From Muribaculaceae bacterium (GTDB lineage Bacteria; Bacteroidota; Bacteroidia; Bacteroidales; Muribaculaceae): 41,507 bases of DNA. Below are positions 26,980 through 36,365 of the stretch, piece by piece. The notes beneath the pieces were generated by a model. That model made no database searches. It worked only from the letters and a program-made list of their open reading frames with translations, and was not told the origin of the DNA. Where the stretch lies: positions 1 to 41,507 of the forward strand of contig JAGAUF010000020.1 of assembly GCA_017620885.1 (NCBI GenBank), read 5' to 3'. Made by a program: the position numbers and the translations under genes. Every line of letters starts with the position of its first letter. The first letter of the stretch is position 1.

Positions 26980-27927
26980 ATGAATACGTTAAAAACAACG
27001 GACTATAATTTCAACGGACAAAAATCAGTCTATCATGGCAAGGTGAGAGACGTCTATGATATCGACGACAAATACCTCGTCATGATTGCCACAGACCGCA
27101 TCTCGGCCTTCGACGTAGTGCTCCCGGAAGGTATTCCTTACAAGGGACAGGTGCTCAATCAGATTGCAGCCAAATTCCTTGACGCAACCTCCGATATAGT
27201 GAAAAATTGGAAGGTCTGCACGCCCGATCCTATGGTGACTGTAGGCTTGAAATGTGAACCGCTGAAAATCGAGATGATCGTCAGAGGCTACATTGCCGGA
27301 TCAGCTTGGAGAGAATACTCCAAAGGTGCGCGCGAAATATGCGGTGTAAAGCTCCCTGACGGCCTGCGTGAGAACGAAAAACTCCCTTCACCTATCCTCA
27401 CCCCTACTACTAAAGCGGATGCCGGCCACGACGAAAATATCTCGCGTGAAGAAATCATAGCCCGCGGCATCGTTCCGGAGAATATCTACGAGCAGGTGGA
27501 AAAATACGCTCTCGCCCTCTTCGCACGCGGCACTGAAATGGCCGCCAAGCATAACCTTATCCTCGTCGATACCAAATATGAATTCGGCATCTACGACGGA
27601 AAAGTTATCCTGATTGACGAGATCCATACACCCGACTCTTCACGCTATTTCTACGCCGACGAATACGCCGAGCGATTTGAAAAGGGTGAGGAACAACGTC
27701 AGCTCTCTAAAGAATTTGTGCGTAAATGGCTTATCCAAAACGGATTTATGGGTAAAGAGGGTCAGAAAGTACCCGAGATGACGCCTCAATATTGCAAAGA
27801 GGTTTCCGACCGATATATCGAACTCTACGAAAGCATCACCGGAGATAAGTTTATACGCGAAAATACCGACAATCTTAATCTCCGCATCGAAGAGAATGTG
27901 AAGAAAGCCCTCGCTGAGCTGAAATGA
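26980..27927 (+). CDS. purC: Phosphoribosylaminoimidazole-succinocarboxamide synthase
   Basis: 315 aa. Joins CAIR and aspartate with ATP in purine synthesis. The landmarks are [48 protein letters not shown] near residue 145 and [13 protein letters not shown]. The stop overlaps the menG start by 4 nt (ATGA), so the two are translationally coupled. Confidence 0.97.
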   Translation: MNTLKTTDYNFNGQKSVYHGKVRDVYDIDDKYLVMIATDRISAFDVVLPEGIPYKGQVLNQIAAKFLDATSDIVKNWKVCTPDPMVTVGLKCEPLKIEMIVRGYIAGSAWREYSKGAREICGVKLPDGLRENEKLPSPILTPTTKADAGHDENISREEIIARGIVPENIYEQVEKYALALFARGTEMAAKHNLILVDTKYEFGIYDGKVILIDEIHTPDSSRYFYADEYAERFEKGEEQRQLSKEFVRKWLIQNGFMGKEGQKVPEMTPQYCKEVSDRYIELYESITGDKFIRENTDNLNLRIEENVKKALAELK

Positions 27928-28670
27928 ACGAAAAAATAAAGGTTGAAGGCGTAGACCCTTACAAAGACAACCGTCCGAAACGGGAGCAGGTGGAACAAAT
28001 GTTTGACTCTATCGCTCCCGCCTACGACTTTATGAATACGGCAATGACGTTTGGACTGCATCGCCACTGGCGCGATGTAGCCCTGCGTGCAGTGCTCAAA
28101 TTCAATCCCTCGCACGTGCTCGACGTAGCCACCGGAACAGGCGACGTGGCTTTCCGACTCAAAGAGCTGTCTCCCGGTCTACGCATCACAGGCATAGATC
28201 TATCCGAGGGGATGCTTGCGGAAGCTGAGAAAAAACTCAAAACTCATCCCGACTGGCGCGACAGCATAGATTTCCGTTGCGGAGATTCTCTCGACCTTCC
28301 GTTTGAAGATGAAACGTTTGACGCTGTCACGGTAGCCTACGGTGTACGCAATTTTCAAGACCTCGAAAAGGGTTATAAAGAGATGTATCGCGTACTTAAG
28401 CCCGGCGGTATAATATGCGTCATCGAACTCTCTGTCCCCTCTAATTTCATCCTTAAAGGGGGATATAACCTCTATGCCAATCATATTATCCCTTCGATCG
28501 GCAAACTCGTCAGCGGCGACAATCGCGCCTACAAATATCTTCCGGAGAGCATCGCAGCCTGTCCTCAGCGCGACGATATGACCGCCCTGATGAAAACCGC
28601 CGGATTCAACAAAGCCGGATGGCGCAGTCTCACTTTCGGCGTAGTCACTATCTATCTTGGCCGAAAATAA
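27924..28670 (+). CDS. menG: Demethylmenaquinone methyltransferase (UbiE/MenG)
   Basis: 248 aa SAM-dependent enzyme for the last step of menaquinone synthesis. Motif I is [15 protein letters not shown]; later motifs are [19 protein letters not shown] and [15 protein letters not shown], the UbiE signature, with the [15 protein letters not shown] segment near the C-terminus. Coupling to purC by a 4-nt overlap has no obvious pathway meaning. Confidence 0.95.
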   Translation: MNEKIKVEGVDPYKDNRPKREQVEQMFDSIAPAYDFMNTAMTFGLHRHWRDVALRAVLKFNPSHVLDVATGTGDVAFRLKELSPGLRITGIDLSEGMLAEAEKKLKTHPDWRDSIDFRCGDSLDLPFEDETFDAVTVAYGVRNFQDLEKGYKEMYRVLKPGGIICVIELSVPSNFILKGGYNLYANHIIPSIGKLVSGDNRAYKYLPESIAACPQRDDMTALMKTAGFNKAGWRSLTFGVVTIYLGRK

Positions 28671-28712
28671 AATCTGAATAATCTTTAGAGCCGACAGGAC
28701 AACGGCCCTAAA

Positions 28713-28748
28713 AAATGTGTATTGCAAACTACAATACACATTTTTTTT
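28713..28748 (+). terminator. Intrinsic terminator after menG
   Basis: 12-nt arms AAATGTGTATTG and CAATACACATTT around a 7-nt loop, then a T-run. A partial copy of one arm (AAAATGTGTAT) recurs at about 28785. Confidence 0.82.
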
Positions 28749-29113
28749 GCACATATAAAATCAGGGAAAGTAAGGCCGTCCTCAAAATGTGTATCTATTT
28801 ATCTATGTAAATTTTTAGATATAAAAAATATACGAAATAAAATTTGCATATAAAATATATTTAAAATATTTATAAATGTAAAATAATGCATTTAAGCATT
28901 TGTTTACCAAAACAATTCCTATATTTATTACATAATACATATTGAAGCCAATTTAAATAAAGATTTTTATTAAAATATTTGGATTACTATAAAAATATCA
29001 TTATCTTTGCGCTCATATATTGTTTATGCCGTTTTTATCAAGAAAGAATTACTGATTATTTTATCAGTGTTTGAAAGCTTACCATAATTTGTCACTTTCT
29101 AAATTTATATGCG
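28749..29113 (+). promoter_or_regulatory. AT-rich gap with promoter of the alkyltransferase-like gene
   Basis: The gap is strongly AT-rich with no convincing gene. Promoter: TTG at 28979-28981, 20 nt, TATCTTTG at 29002-29009. The about 100-nt leader contains a small hairpin ACTGAT/ATCAGT at about 29051-29068. Confidence 0.65.
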
Positions 29114-29644
29114 ATGTCATTGAAAAAGTACATAATATTGAGAGAATATCACAACGGTGATTACCATCTTACCTTAGGAGAATATGAAGGTAAACTATGT
29201 TTGTGCGATTGGACCAATTCTGTAAAATACGATGCAGGACTTCGCAAACTGTGCCGCCTTATACGGTGCAGGACACGCTTCGAGAATGAGGAGGACAAAA
29301 CAAGTGTACTTGATATGGCGACGGTGCAACTCGACGAATATTTCGCAGGCACACGCAAGAATTTCAATGTGCCGCTACATATAGTAGGTTCGGAATTTCA
29401 TCTCAAAGCAATGGAAATAATCCAGACTATAAAATATGGTGAACAGGTATCTTACGGTGACTTTTCAAATATGATAAACGGCGGAAAATCTATGTCGCAA
29501 TGCATAGGAAGCTGTATAGGAAGCAATCTGCTCTCCATATTTATACCGAGTCACCGGATAGTGGCCAAGCTGTTCCATAACGGAGGATATCGCGGCGGAC
29601 TCTCTGTGAAGAAAGCGCTGCTAAAACTTGAAGAAGAAAATTAA
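29114..29644 (+). CDS. Alkyltransferase-like protein (Ogt/MGMT homologue lacking the acceptor cysteine)
   Basis: 176 aa, normal Ogt length. The N-terminal domain reads GEYEGKLCLCDW and the DNA-binding C-terminal domain reads FHLKAMEIIQTIKYGEQVSYGDF. Its helix-turn-helix and Asn hinge (IGSNLLSIFIPSHRIV) are followed by NGGYRGGLSVKKALLKLE. In O6-methylguanine-DNA methyltransferases this site is PCHRV with an alkyl-accepting Cys; here residue 146 is Ser (codon AGT). The protein should therefore bind but not demethylate DNA, as in alkyltransferase-like proteins, which usually have Trp or Ala and pass lesions to nucleotide excision repair. The Cys-containing motifs SQCIGSCIGSN nearby are not the acceptor position. 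Confidence 0.85.
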   Translation: MSLKKYIILREYHNGDYHLTLGEYEGKLCLCDWTNSVKYDAGLRKLCRLIRCRTRFENEEDKTSVLDMATVQLDEYFAGTRKNFNVPLHIVGSEFHLKAMEIIQTIKYGEQVSYGDFSNMINGGKSMSQCIGSCIGSNLLSIFIPSHRIVAKLFHNGGYRGGLSVKKALLKLEEEN

Positions 29645-29703
29645 GGAACGTGCTCTTAGAGAGTTTATATTAAGGTAATTTTATCTCTATTATGCAGTAA
29701 CGC

Positions 29704-30490
29704 GAGTTCGGGATAAGAGACACCCTGAAAAAGTTGAATCGGCAGCTTGAAAAAGTTGCCTATTCTTTTGGTAATATCATTGATATTTAGTAATTTAGAT
29801 GTTGCAAACAATAAATACTGTATCATAATTACCGAGAGTAAAGTTACTGAAATTTTCTATATTGCCGATGATTTTTGCAAGGAATATGAGTCCGAGATGG
29901 CGAAAAATGCCCTTCCGTCTTCTGCTTATGCTCCGAAACGCCGCAGGAGGCGCATAATGTCCGATGCGGAGGTCATCACAATCCTGATCTGTTTCCACGA
30001 CGGTTCTCGTGCAATCGTTTTGTCGAGGTCATGCCGCGTTGCTTCGTGGCACTCCCAATGTTCCTGCGTCTTGCCTGTTTCGGGGAATGCACAGGCATCA
30101 GCTTTGTCTACAGCACCTGCATCCCGGTGATACACAACAAACTTGAGTTCAGTATAAAGGTATTCAAGGGAATAGCAGCCAATGGCAAGATATGAAACAG
30201 CGTCTGATGCCCCTCTACTACATACTCAAGAATGTGGCGCAACTGGTGCATTCACGTCACCGGAGCGTCCATAATTTCATTATGAATTTGCTTGCGGCTA
30301 TGGGCGCATACTGCTTCTTCTCCTCAAAGCCGGAAGTCAATTTCTATTACGAGATTCTTGGGTCAAACGGACAACTCGTCCTCTGACAATAAACAGTTGC
30401 GGTTTAAATAATTATGCTACCCGGTCGGATCGCATGATTATCTATGTCTCTTTGCGGGTCAGCCGTTGGGACCTTCGTTATCCCGAACTC
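29704..30490 (+). mobile_element. Decayed IS982-family-like insertion element
   Basis: 787 bp bounded by perfect 13-bp terminal inverted repeats GAGTTCGGGATAA (29704-29716) and its complement (30478-30490). No clear target duplication is visible at the flanks. It contains a broken, shortened transposase. Confidence 0.72.
29819..30386 (+). pseudogene. IS982-like transposase remnant
   Basis: Fragments in three successive frames read as an IS982 transposase. The first (ITESKVTEIFYIADDFCKEY, then MSDAEVITILICFHD) runs to about 30005. The second reads CNRFVEVMPR and ECTGISFVYSTC, then KVFKGIAANGK, and hits a stop at 30193-30195. The C-terminal fragment reads LKNVAQLVHSRHRSVHNFIMNLLAAMGAYCFF (about 30230-30330). 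The FVDST catalytic Asp has become Tyr (FVYST). About 100 residues of the middle catalytic region are missing. It cannot make an active enzyme. Confidence 0.75.
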
Positions 30491-30510
30491 ACATCAGGAG
30501 TAAATAAAAC

Positions 30511-31041
30511 TCATTTCATTTTTGAAGAAAGCTCCCACAGAGCGATACCTGCAGAAACAGATACATTGAGCGAATGTTTTATGCCATTCTGAGGTATCTC
30601 TATGATCACGTCGGCCAAATTTACTATTTTCTGATTTACTCCTTCTACCTCGTTGCCTACCACAAGCACATAGTCTTCACCATCCTCGGGCATAAACTCG
30701 CGGAGCATAACGCTATCATGCGCCTGCTCCAGCACACAAATCTTTTTTCCCTTCCCTTTGAGGCGTTTCACCTCTTCCAATGAATCATCCGCATAACGCC
30801 ATTTTACGGATTCTTCAGCACCCAAAGCTGTCTTGGCTATCTCATTATCGGGAGGGGTAGCCGAAATGCCGCAGAGGATTATTTCCTCCACGAGAAAAGC
30901 ATCTGAAGTACGAAAGAAAGATCCTATGTTATGGCGTGACCTTACATTATCCGCTAAAAGAGACAGAGGGCGTTTCCGACGCTCTCTGTACTCTTCTATC
31001 GTAGTGGTGGTAAGTTCTATGATTGTTTTTTTCTCTTTCAT
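30511..31041 (-). CDS. TrmH/SpoU-family RNA 2'-O-methyltransferase
   Basis: 176 aa SPOUT-class enzyme without the N-terminal L30e-like domain. Motif 1 is LLADNVRSRHNIGSFFRTSDAF, motif 2 is DYVLVVGNEVEGVNQKIV and motif 3 is IEIPQNGIKHSLNVSVSAGIALWEL, which forms the trefoil knot and SAM site. The target (tRNA or rRNA) cannot be told. It follows nadA by 34 nt on the same strand and is probably cotranscribed. Confidence 0.92.
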   Translation of the reverse strand: MKEKKTIIELTTTTIEEYRERRKRPLSLLADNVRSRHNIGSFFRTSDAFLVEEIILCGISATPPDNEIAKTALGAEESVKWRYADDSLEEVKRLKGKGKKICVLEQAHDSVMLREFMPEDGEDYVLVVGNEVEGVNQKIVNLADVIIEIPQNGIKHSLNVSVSAGIALWELSSKMK

Positions 31042-31075
31042 ATAGGAAAGATATATAATACGGAGAAAAAGCGTA

Positions 31076-32032
31076 TCAGCTCAGCTCAAGCATACGTTCT
31101 ATAGGCTTGATGGCGCGAGCGGCGATTTCAGGATCCACTGTAATTTCCGGCTTTTCATCGCGCAGACAGCGATACAGCTTCTCCAATGTATTCATCTTCA
31201 TATATTCGCAATGATTACACTGACATTCGCTGTCTTCTGCAGGAGCGGCAATAAAGTTCTTTTCCGGACATTTTCTGCGCATTTCAAAGAGTATGCCGCT
31301 CTCTGTCACTACAATGAAATCTTTAGCCTCCGAATTGCGCGCATAATCGAGCAGGGCGGCGGTGGAACCTACCTTGTCGGCTATAAGCTGCAAAGGACGA
31401 CGACACTCGGGATGTACAAGAATTTTGGCGCCCGGATTAGCTTCTTTCAGCTTTGTTATCTTTTCGAGGGAGAAACGGTCGTGAACATGGCAAGCTCCGT
31501 TCCAAAGCAGCATATCACGTCCTGTCACGCTATTTATATAGCCGCCGAGGTTCTTGTCAGGACCGAATATTATTTTCTCATCCTTAGGCAGCGAATCTAC
31601 TATTTTGCGCGCATTGCCCGATGTAACCACAATATCGGTCACGGCCTTTACCGCCGCAGAAGTATTTACGTAACTTATAACGGTATGATCAGGATGTTCA
31701 CGTGTGAATTTCTCAAACTCCGCAGGATCGCAGCTGTCGGCCAGCGAACATCCCGCTTTCTCATCCGGTATAAGCACTTTTTTATCCGGACAAAGTATCT
31801 TAGCCGTCTCACCCATAAAATGCACTCCGCACATCACTATCATCGGCGCATCTGTCTTAGCAGCTTCACGGGCCAAAGCCAGAGAGTCACCTATATAATC
31901 GGCTATTTCCTGAATCTCATCTATCTGATAATAATGGGCCATTATCAGCGCATTTTTCTCCTTTTTGAGTCGAAGAATCTCGCGGCGCAGTTCTTCCTTC
32001 GACGCGGGCATCGCAGTTTTTGATGAATCCAT
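31076..32032 (-). CDS. nadA: Quinolinate synthase A
   Basis: 318 aa. Condenses iminoaspartate with DHAP in de novo NAD synthesis, using an oxygen-sensitive [4Fe-4S] cluster. Landmarks are IMAHYYQIDEIQEIADYIGDS, MCGVHFMGETAKIL (Cys68), HPECRRP and the C-terminal CQCNHCEYMKMNTLEKL. It is the only NAD-synthesis gene in the window. Confidence 0.97.
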   Translation of the reverse strand: MDSSKTAMPASKEELRREILRLKKEKNALIMAHYYQIDEIQEIADYIGDSLALAREAAKTDAPMIVMCGVHFMGETAKILCPDKKVLIPDEKAGCSLADSCDPAEFEKFTREHPDHTVISYVNTSAAVKAVTDIVVTSGNARKIVDSLPKDEKIIFGPDKNLGGYINSVTGRDMLLWNGACHVHDRFSLEKITKLKEANPGAKILVHPECRRPLQLIADKVGSTAALLDYARNSEAKDFIVVTESGILFEMRRKCPEKNFIAAPAEDSECQCNHCEYMKMNTLEKLYRCLRDEKPEITVDPEIAARAIKPIERMLELS

Positions 32033-32487
32033 TTTTTATATTTATATCTTTTATAAAATTATTACTTTAAAATTTAAATAACAACAATAATAGCTGTCGA
32101 TAAAAGTAGATAAAAAATTACCTCAAAATTTGCTTTTCTGACTTATGGGTATTTTCTATATGCCTTATCTACACGTCGTCTACATACCTTACAATTGATT
32201 TTCAGGTCAATGCAAATGTTGTATACACGTTGTAGACAACTGCAAAGTTAATAAATTATTGCGGATAATAGGGTGTTTATATGTAGAAATATATGTAGTA
32301 AACGTCCTGTTTTTTGAACATAGCGCAGTTCTTTATGACGATAAAGGGTCCTGTCCGCTTTATTTATTTTTTAGTCTACATACTCTTCAACACGTTATAT
32401 ACACGTTTTTCAACAGAAAATGTATACTTATCTACAAGTTATCTACAGATTGAAAACAGACGTATATTACCTATATAATATGTAAAT
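32033..32487. other. AT-rich intergenic region with DnaA-box-like repeats (possible origin or operator array)
   Basis: No convincing gene. TTATCTACA, one base from the DnaA box TTATCCACA, occurs three times in the same orientation at 32165-32173, 32428-32436 and 32439-32447. The last two are spaced 11 bp, one helical turn. Weaker relatives are TTATATACA (32395-32403), TAGTCTACA (32372-32380), TTGTAGACA (32230-32238) and inverted AGTAGATAA (32105-32113). The left end (32033-32115) is extremely AT-rich, like an unwinding element. An operator array for nadA is the other reading. Confidence 0.4.
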
Positions 32488-32919
32488 TTAAATTTTTTCT
32501 TCCAGTCTCCGGTAGAGGTCGGGATCATGGGTGGAGATATATCGACGTGAAATATCGATGATGCGCCGGCAAAGTTCTTTGTCGGCCATACCTATATGAG
32601 TGAAATCTTTGTTGAGGCGAAGACGGAGCGAAAGCCAAGAGTAAGCGTTATATCGTGACCGTTTCAGCTTGTTCTGCCAGATGGCGTCAAACCATAAATG
32701 TGCCGAATGTCGCAGACGTCTCAATTCAGCATCAGCTACACTCCCTGTGGCACGGTCTGTGCCGGGATAGCAATTCACGTATGCTCCGCACTGAGGACAT
32801 ACACGTACCATCCCGTAATGGCGCCCTTTATATACGGTGGCGCTGTCCTTTAATTCTGTGGCGCAATGGCAATAAGGACATTGCAAACCCTTATTTATCA
32901 GATGTAGTTCTTTCTCCAT
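32488..32919 (-). CDS. DUF3268-type zinc-finger protein
   Basis: 143 aa. The N-terminal zinc ribbon is CPYCHCATELKDS followed by RVCPQCGAYVNCYPGT, two CxxC pairs about 25 residues apart. The C-terminal helical part reads LWFDAIWQNK then RSRYNAYSWLSLRL. The function is unknown. The start overlaps the end of rsmA by 29 nt, so it is translated from the same mRNA. Confidence 0.8.
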   Translation of the reverse strand: MEKELHLINKGLQCPYCHCATELKDSATVYKGRHYGMVRVCPQCGAYVNCYPGTDRATGSVADAELRRLRHSAHLWFDAIWQNKLKRSRYNAYSWLSLRLRLNKDFTHIGMADKELCRRIIDISRRYISTHDPDLYRRLEEKI

Positions 32920-33709
32920 CTGATGTTATGATGCGCGTTATCTCAATGAATTCTTCTACACTGAGTTGTTCGGGACGTTTCTTTAATATTTCGTCTTGTA
33001 AAAGGGGAGAGCCGGCAGGGATAAGCGGTCCGAGAGAATTACGGAGCGTCTTACGGCGTTGGCCGAAAGCTGTCTTTACCACTGTCTTGAATTTTTTCTC
33101 GTCCACACCGAGAGTGCTGCGGCTATTGCGCACTATGCGTATTACTCCGCTTTTCACTTTCGGCGGTGGAGTAAACACATTCTCGTTCACAGTGAAAAGA
33201 TATTCGCAATCATACCATGCCTGCAAGAGCACGGATAGAATACCGTAGGCTTTTGAACCGGGAGGTGAGCAAAGACGTTGCGCCACCTCGCGTTGAAGCA
33301 TACCGGCAGCCACAGGAATAATATCCTTGTAATCGAGTATTTTGAAGAAAATCTGCGATGAAATATTATAAGGATAATTGCCTATGAGGGCAAAATGACG
33401 CCCGGAAAAAATGTCACGAAGATCAAGGGTAAGAAAGTCTGCTTCAAGCACATTAAGCTGTGGCATGGTTTTGTGAAGATATTCCACACTTTCCGTATCT
33501 ATTTCCACGGCTTTTATCTCCCGCCCCGATTCAAGCAGAAACTGCGTCAGCACACCCATACCGGGACCTATCTCAAGGATAGGTAGATCTGCGTATGCAG
33601 GATTGCCGACTTCCTGTCCGGAGACGGTGTCGGCTATTCTGCGGGCTATGTTCAAATCATTGAGAAAATGCTGTCCGAGGACTTTTTTGGCCCTTACTTT
33701 CTGTGACAT
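32891..33709 (-). CDS. rsmA: 16S rRNA (A1518/A1519-N6) dimethyltransferase
   Basis: 272 aa. Dimethylates two adjacent adenines near the 3' end of 16S rRNA during late 30S assembly. The landmarks are KKVLGQHFLNDLNIA, the SAM motif ILEIGPGMGVLTQFLL, the NYPYNISSQIFFKIL catalytic NxPY and FTPPPKVKSGVIRI. It lies 31 nt downstream of mscL. Confidence 0.97.
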   Translation of the reverse strand: MSQKVRAKKVLGQHFLNDLNIARRIADTVSGQEVGNPAYADLPILEIGPGMGVLTQFLLESGREIKAVEIDTESVEYLHKTMPQLNVLEADFLTLDLRDIFSGRHFALIGNYPYNISSQIFFKILDYKDIIPVAAGMLQREVAQRLCSPPGSKAYGILSVLLQAWYDCEYLFTVNENVFTPPPKVKSGVIRIVRNSRSTLGVDEKKFKTVVKTAFGQRRKTLRNSLGPLIPAGSPLLQDEILKKRPEQLSVEEFIEITRIITSDGERTTSDK

Positions 33710-33740
33710 TTATATATATGATGTATTTTTTCTTTTAAGA

Positions 33741-34166
33741 TTATTTCTTCTCTTTGAGAAGGTCGCGGATTTCCGTGAGAAGAACTTCCTCCTTGGTGGG
33801 TTCGGGAGCGGCGGCCGGCGCTTCTTCTTCTTGCTTTTTGAATTTCATAATCACGCGAAGAGCGACGAAAATACTCAGAGCTATGATGAAGAAATCCACG
33901 ATGTTCTGGATAAACAGACCGTAATTTATGGCCACTTCCTCTACGGCTGCCTGTGTATCCGTGGCTGCCTGTGCGTGAGTAACGATATATTTCAAATTCT
34001 TATAGCCTCCACCGGGGATGATGAATGAGATAGCAGGCATAAGAATATCATTGACAAGCGACGAAACGATTTTGCCAAAAGCACCGCCGACGATAACGCC
34101 GACTGCCATATCCAGAATATTACCCTTGAAGGCAAACTCTTTAAAATCTTGTAAAAATTTTCCCAT
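33741..34166 (-). CDS. mscL: Large-conductance mechanosensitive channel
   Basis: 141 aa pentameric inner-membrane channel that opens on osmotic downshock. The N-terminus KFLQDFKEFAFKGNILDMAVGVIVGGAFGKIV carries the first helix with the pore constriction. The second helix is NIVDFFIIALSIFVALRVI. The C-terminal helix is charged (TKEEVLLTEIRDLLKEK). A TATATTTG-like -7 box lies upstream but without a matching -33 TTG. Confidence 0.96.
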   Translation of the reverse strand: MGKFLQDFKEFAFKGNILDMAVGVIVGGAFGKIVSSLVNDILMPAISFIIPGGGYKNLKYIVTHAQAATDTQAAVEEVAINYGLFIQNIVDFFIIALSIFVALRVIMKFKKQEEEAPAAAPEPTKEEVLLTEIRDLLKEKK

Positions 34167-34310
34167 ATTGCAATATTTTTGAGTTTTTAATTGTTACAAA
34201 TATAGCTGTCAATATGCAGTAGAGAAGAGAATACCGTTCCTTGAAAGGAAATCTATTAAGAAAACACTTAAAAAGAAAAAACGGTTTTTCTCTTCTTGAG
34301 AGATTATGAT

Positions 34311-34341
34311 TTGCAAAGTTAAAAAAAAAATAGTAAATTTG
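34311..34341 (+). promoter_or_regulatory. Promoter of gapA
   Basis: TTG at 34311-34313, 20 nt including a long A-tract, TAAATTTG at 34334-34341. The leader is about 70 nt. Confidence 0.75.
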
Positions 34342-34361
34342 CGGTCTAATCCGGTATTTAA

Positions 34362-35426
<1,065 letters not shown>

Positions 35427-35545
35427 TTTTCAGAAAAAATTAAACTTTCTTTTTTATAAAATTAGTCTTTTAACAATAAAGATTTTTTGAAAATCAAAAT
35501 GTTAGAAAAACAAGGCTGATAATTATAGAAAGTAACGTGTATATT

Positions 35546-35586
35546 TGCGTGTCGCTATATTTTATAGCGGCACGCAATCTTTTTAG
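35546..35586 (+). terminator. Intrinsic terminator after gapA
   Basis: 14-bp stem TGCGTGTCGCTATA paired with TATAGCGGCACGCA (one G-U) at 35546-35576, then ATCTTTTTAG. A TATATTTG box overlaps its left edge (35540-35547) but has no TTG at the right distance. Confidence 0.75.
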
Positions 35587-35885
35587 GGTAAATGTTTTTA
35601 CATTTGTCAATAATCAAATATTGTCTCTCTGAAAAATCAAAATGTCAATATTACTGTCTATTTTTATTGCTTTACGGGTTTAGATGCTTTACATTTGTAA
35701 AGTTTCTTAGGTTATTATAGGTTTATATCAGTTTAAAATTTTACAAATAGTAAAAATGGCGGTATAGATTATAAAAAAGTAGCTATTTGTAAAATTTATA
35801 GCGTAAAAATAAACATTTTTCAAATATTGAGAAAATTTTACTATCACGGAACACGAAAAATATCAAAAAATTTATTGAGAAAAAC

Positions 35886-35916
35886 TTGGAATTTAAAAAT
35901 TCTTTTTGTAATTTTG
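35886..35916 (+). promoter_or_regulatory. Promoter of the terminase leader/ncRNA
   Basis: TTG at 35886-35888, 20 nt, TAATTTTG at 35909-35916. It is the only full consensus promoter found in the 939-bp gap between gapA and the terminase gene. The sequence between the terminator and this promoter (35590-35885) is AT-rich with no gene seen. Confidence 0.74.
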
Positions 35917-35921
35917 TACTC

Positions 35922-36260
35922 GCTAACAAATGCAGACCCGCTGTGTGGTTTAAGGTGATGATTGTGTTACTTTCATAAATGGGTCTGCTATAAGGTATCT
36001 CCCGGATTGTGAAATTCTTAAAGTGCCTTGAATTTTGCTTTATGAAATCGAAAGATTGTTGTGCGTGATGTACAGTTTTCTTCTTAGAAACTCAGGCGCA
36101 AGGTGAGTTTCTATGTATTTAATATGTTTGGTTGAATAATGGTACATAGAATCGTAGTTGATTCATCTAAGTTTCCGCCGATTTTTTAATCCGGAAACTC
36201 AGCAGATAAGCGGTGTATTCGTGACGAATACGCCGCGTCTGTTTATAGATGATGATCTAT
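35922..36260 (+). ncRNA. Candidate structured RNA or long leader upstream of the terminase
   Basis: Starts about 6 nt after a consensus promoter and ends some 105 nt before the terminase ATG. Inverted repeats in order: GCAGACCC/GGGTCTGC (35932-35939, 35981-35988); TAGAAACTCA/TGAGTTTCTA (36085-36094, 36104-36113); AGTTTCCG/CGGAAACT (36170-36177, 36192-36199); a 12-bp stem GCGGTGTATTCG with loop TGA (36210-36236, one G-U); and ATAGAT/ATCTAT (36245-36260). GAGTTTC at 36105 can pair with GAAACTC at 36087 or at 36194, allowing alternative folds. No long frame exists. It is not recognisable to me as tmRNA, RNase P RNA, SRP RNA or a known riboswitch. It could be an independent Bacteroidales ncRNA or a regulated 5' UTR. 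Confidence 0.5.
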
Positions 36261-36365
36261 GAGCCGGTTCTTGCCATCATCTCAAAACAGTATTGATAAG
36301 GGAAAAACAAGATACAGAAAACAAAATAGATAAATTGCATAATTTGAAACATAAAAATATTAATC

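Noticed and set aside
28749-29100. Gene or RNA in the AT-rich gap after menG
   Set aside because: Only a promoter and a small leader hairpin are supported; frames are short and low in complexity.
35427-35885. Small gene between gapA and the ncRNA promoter
   Set aside because: The stretch is AT-rich with only short frames; the one clear signal is the gapA terminator.
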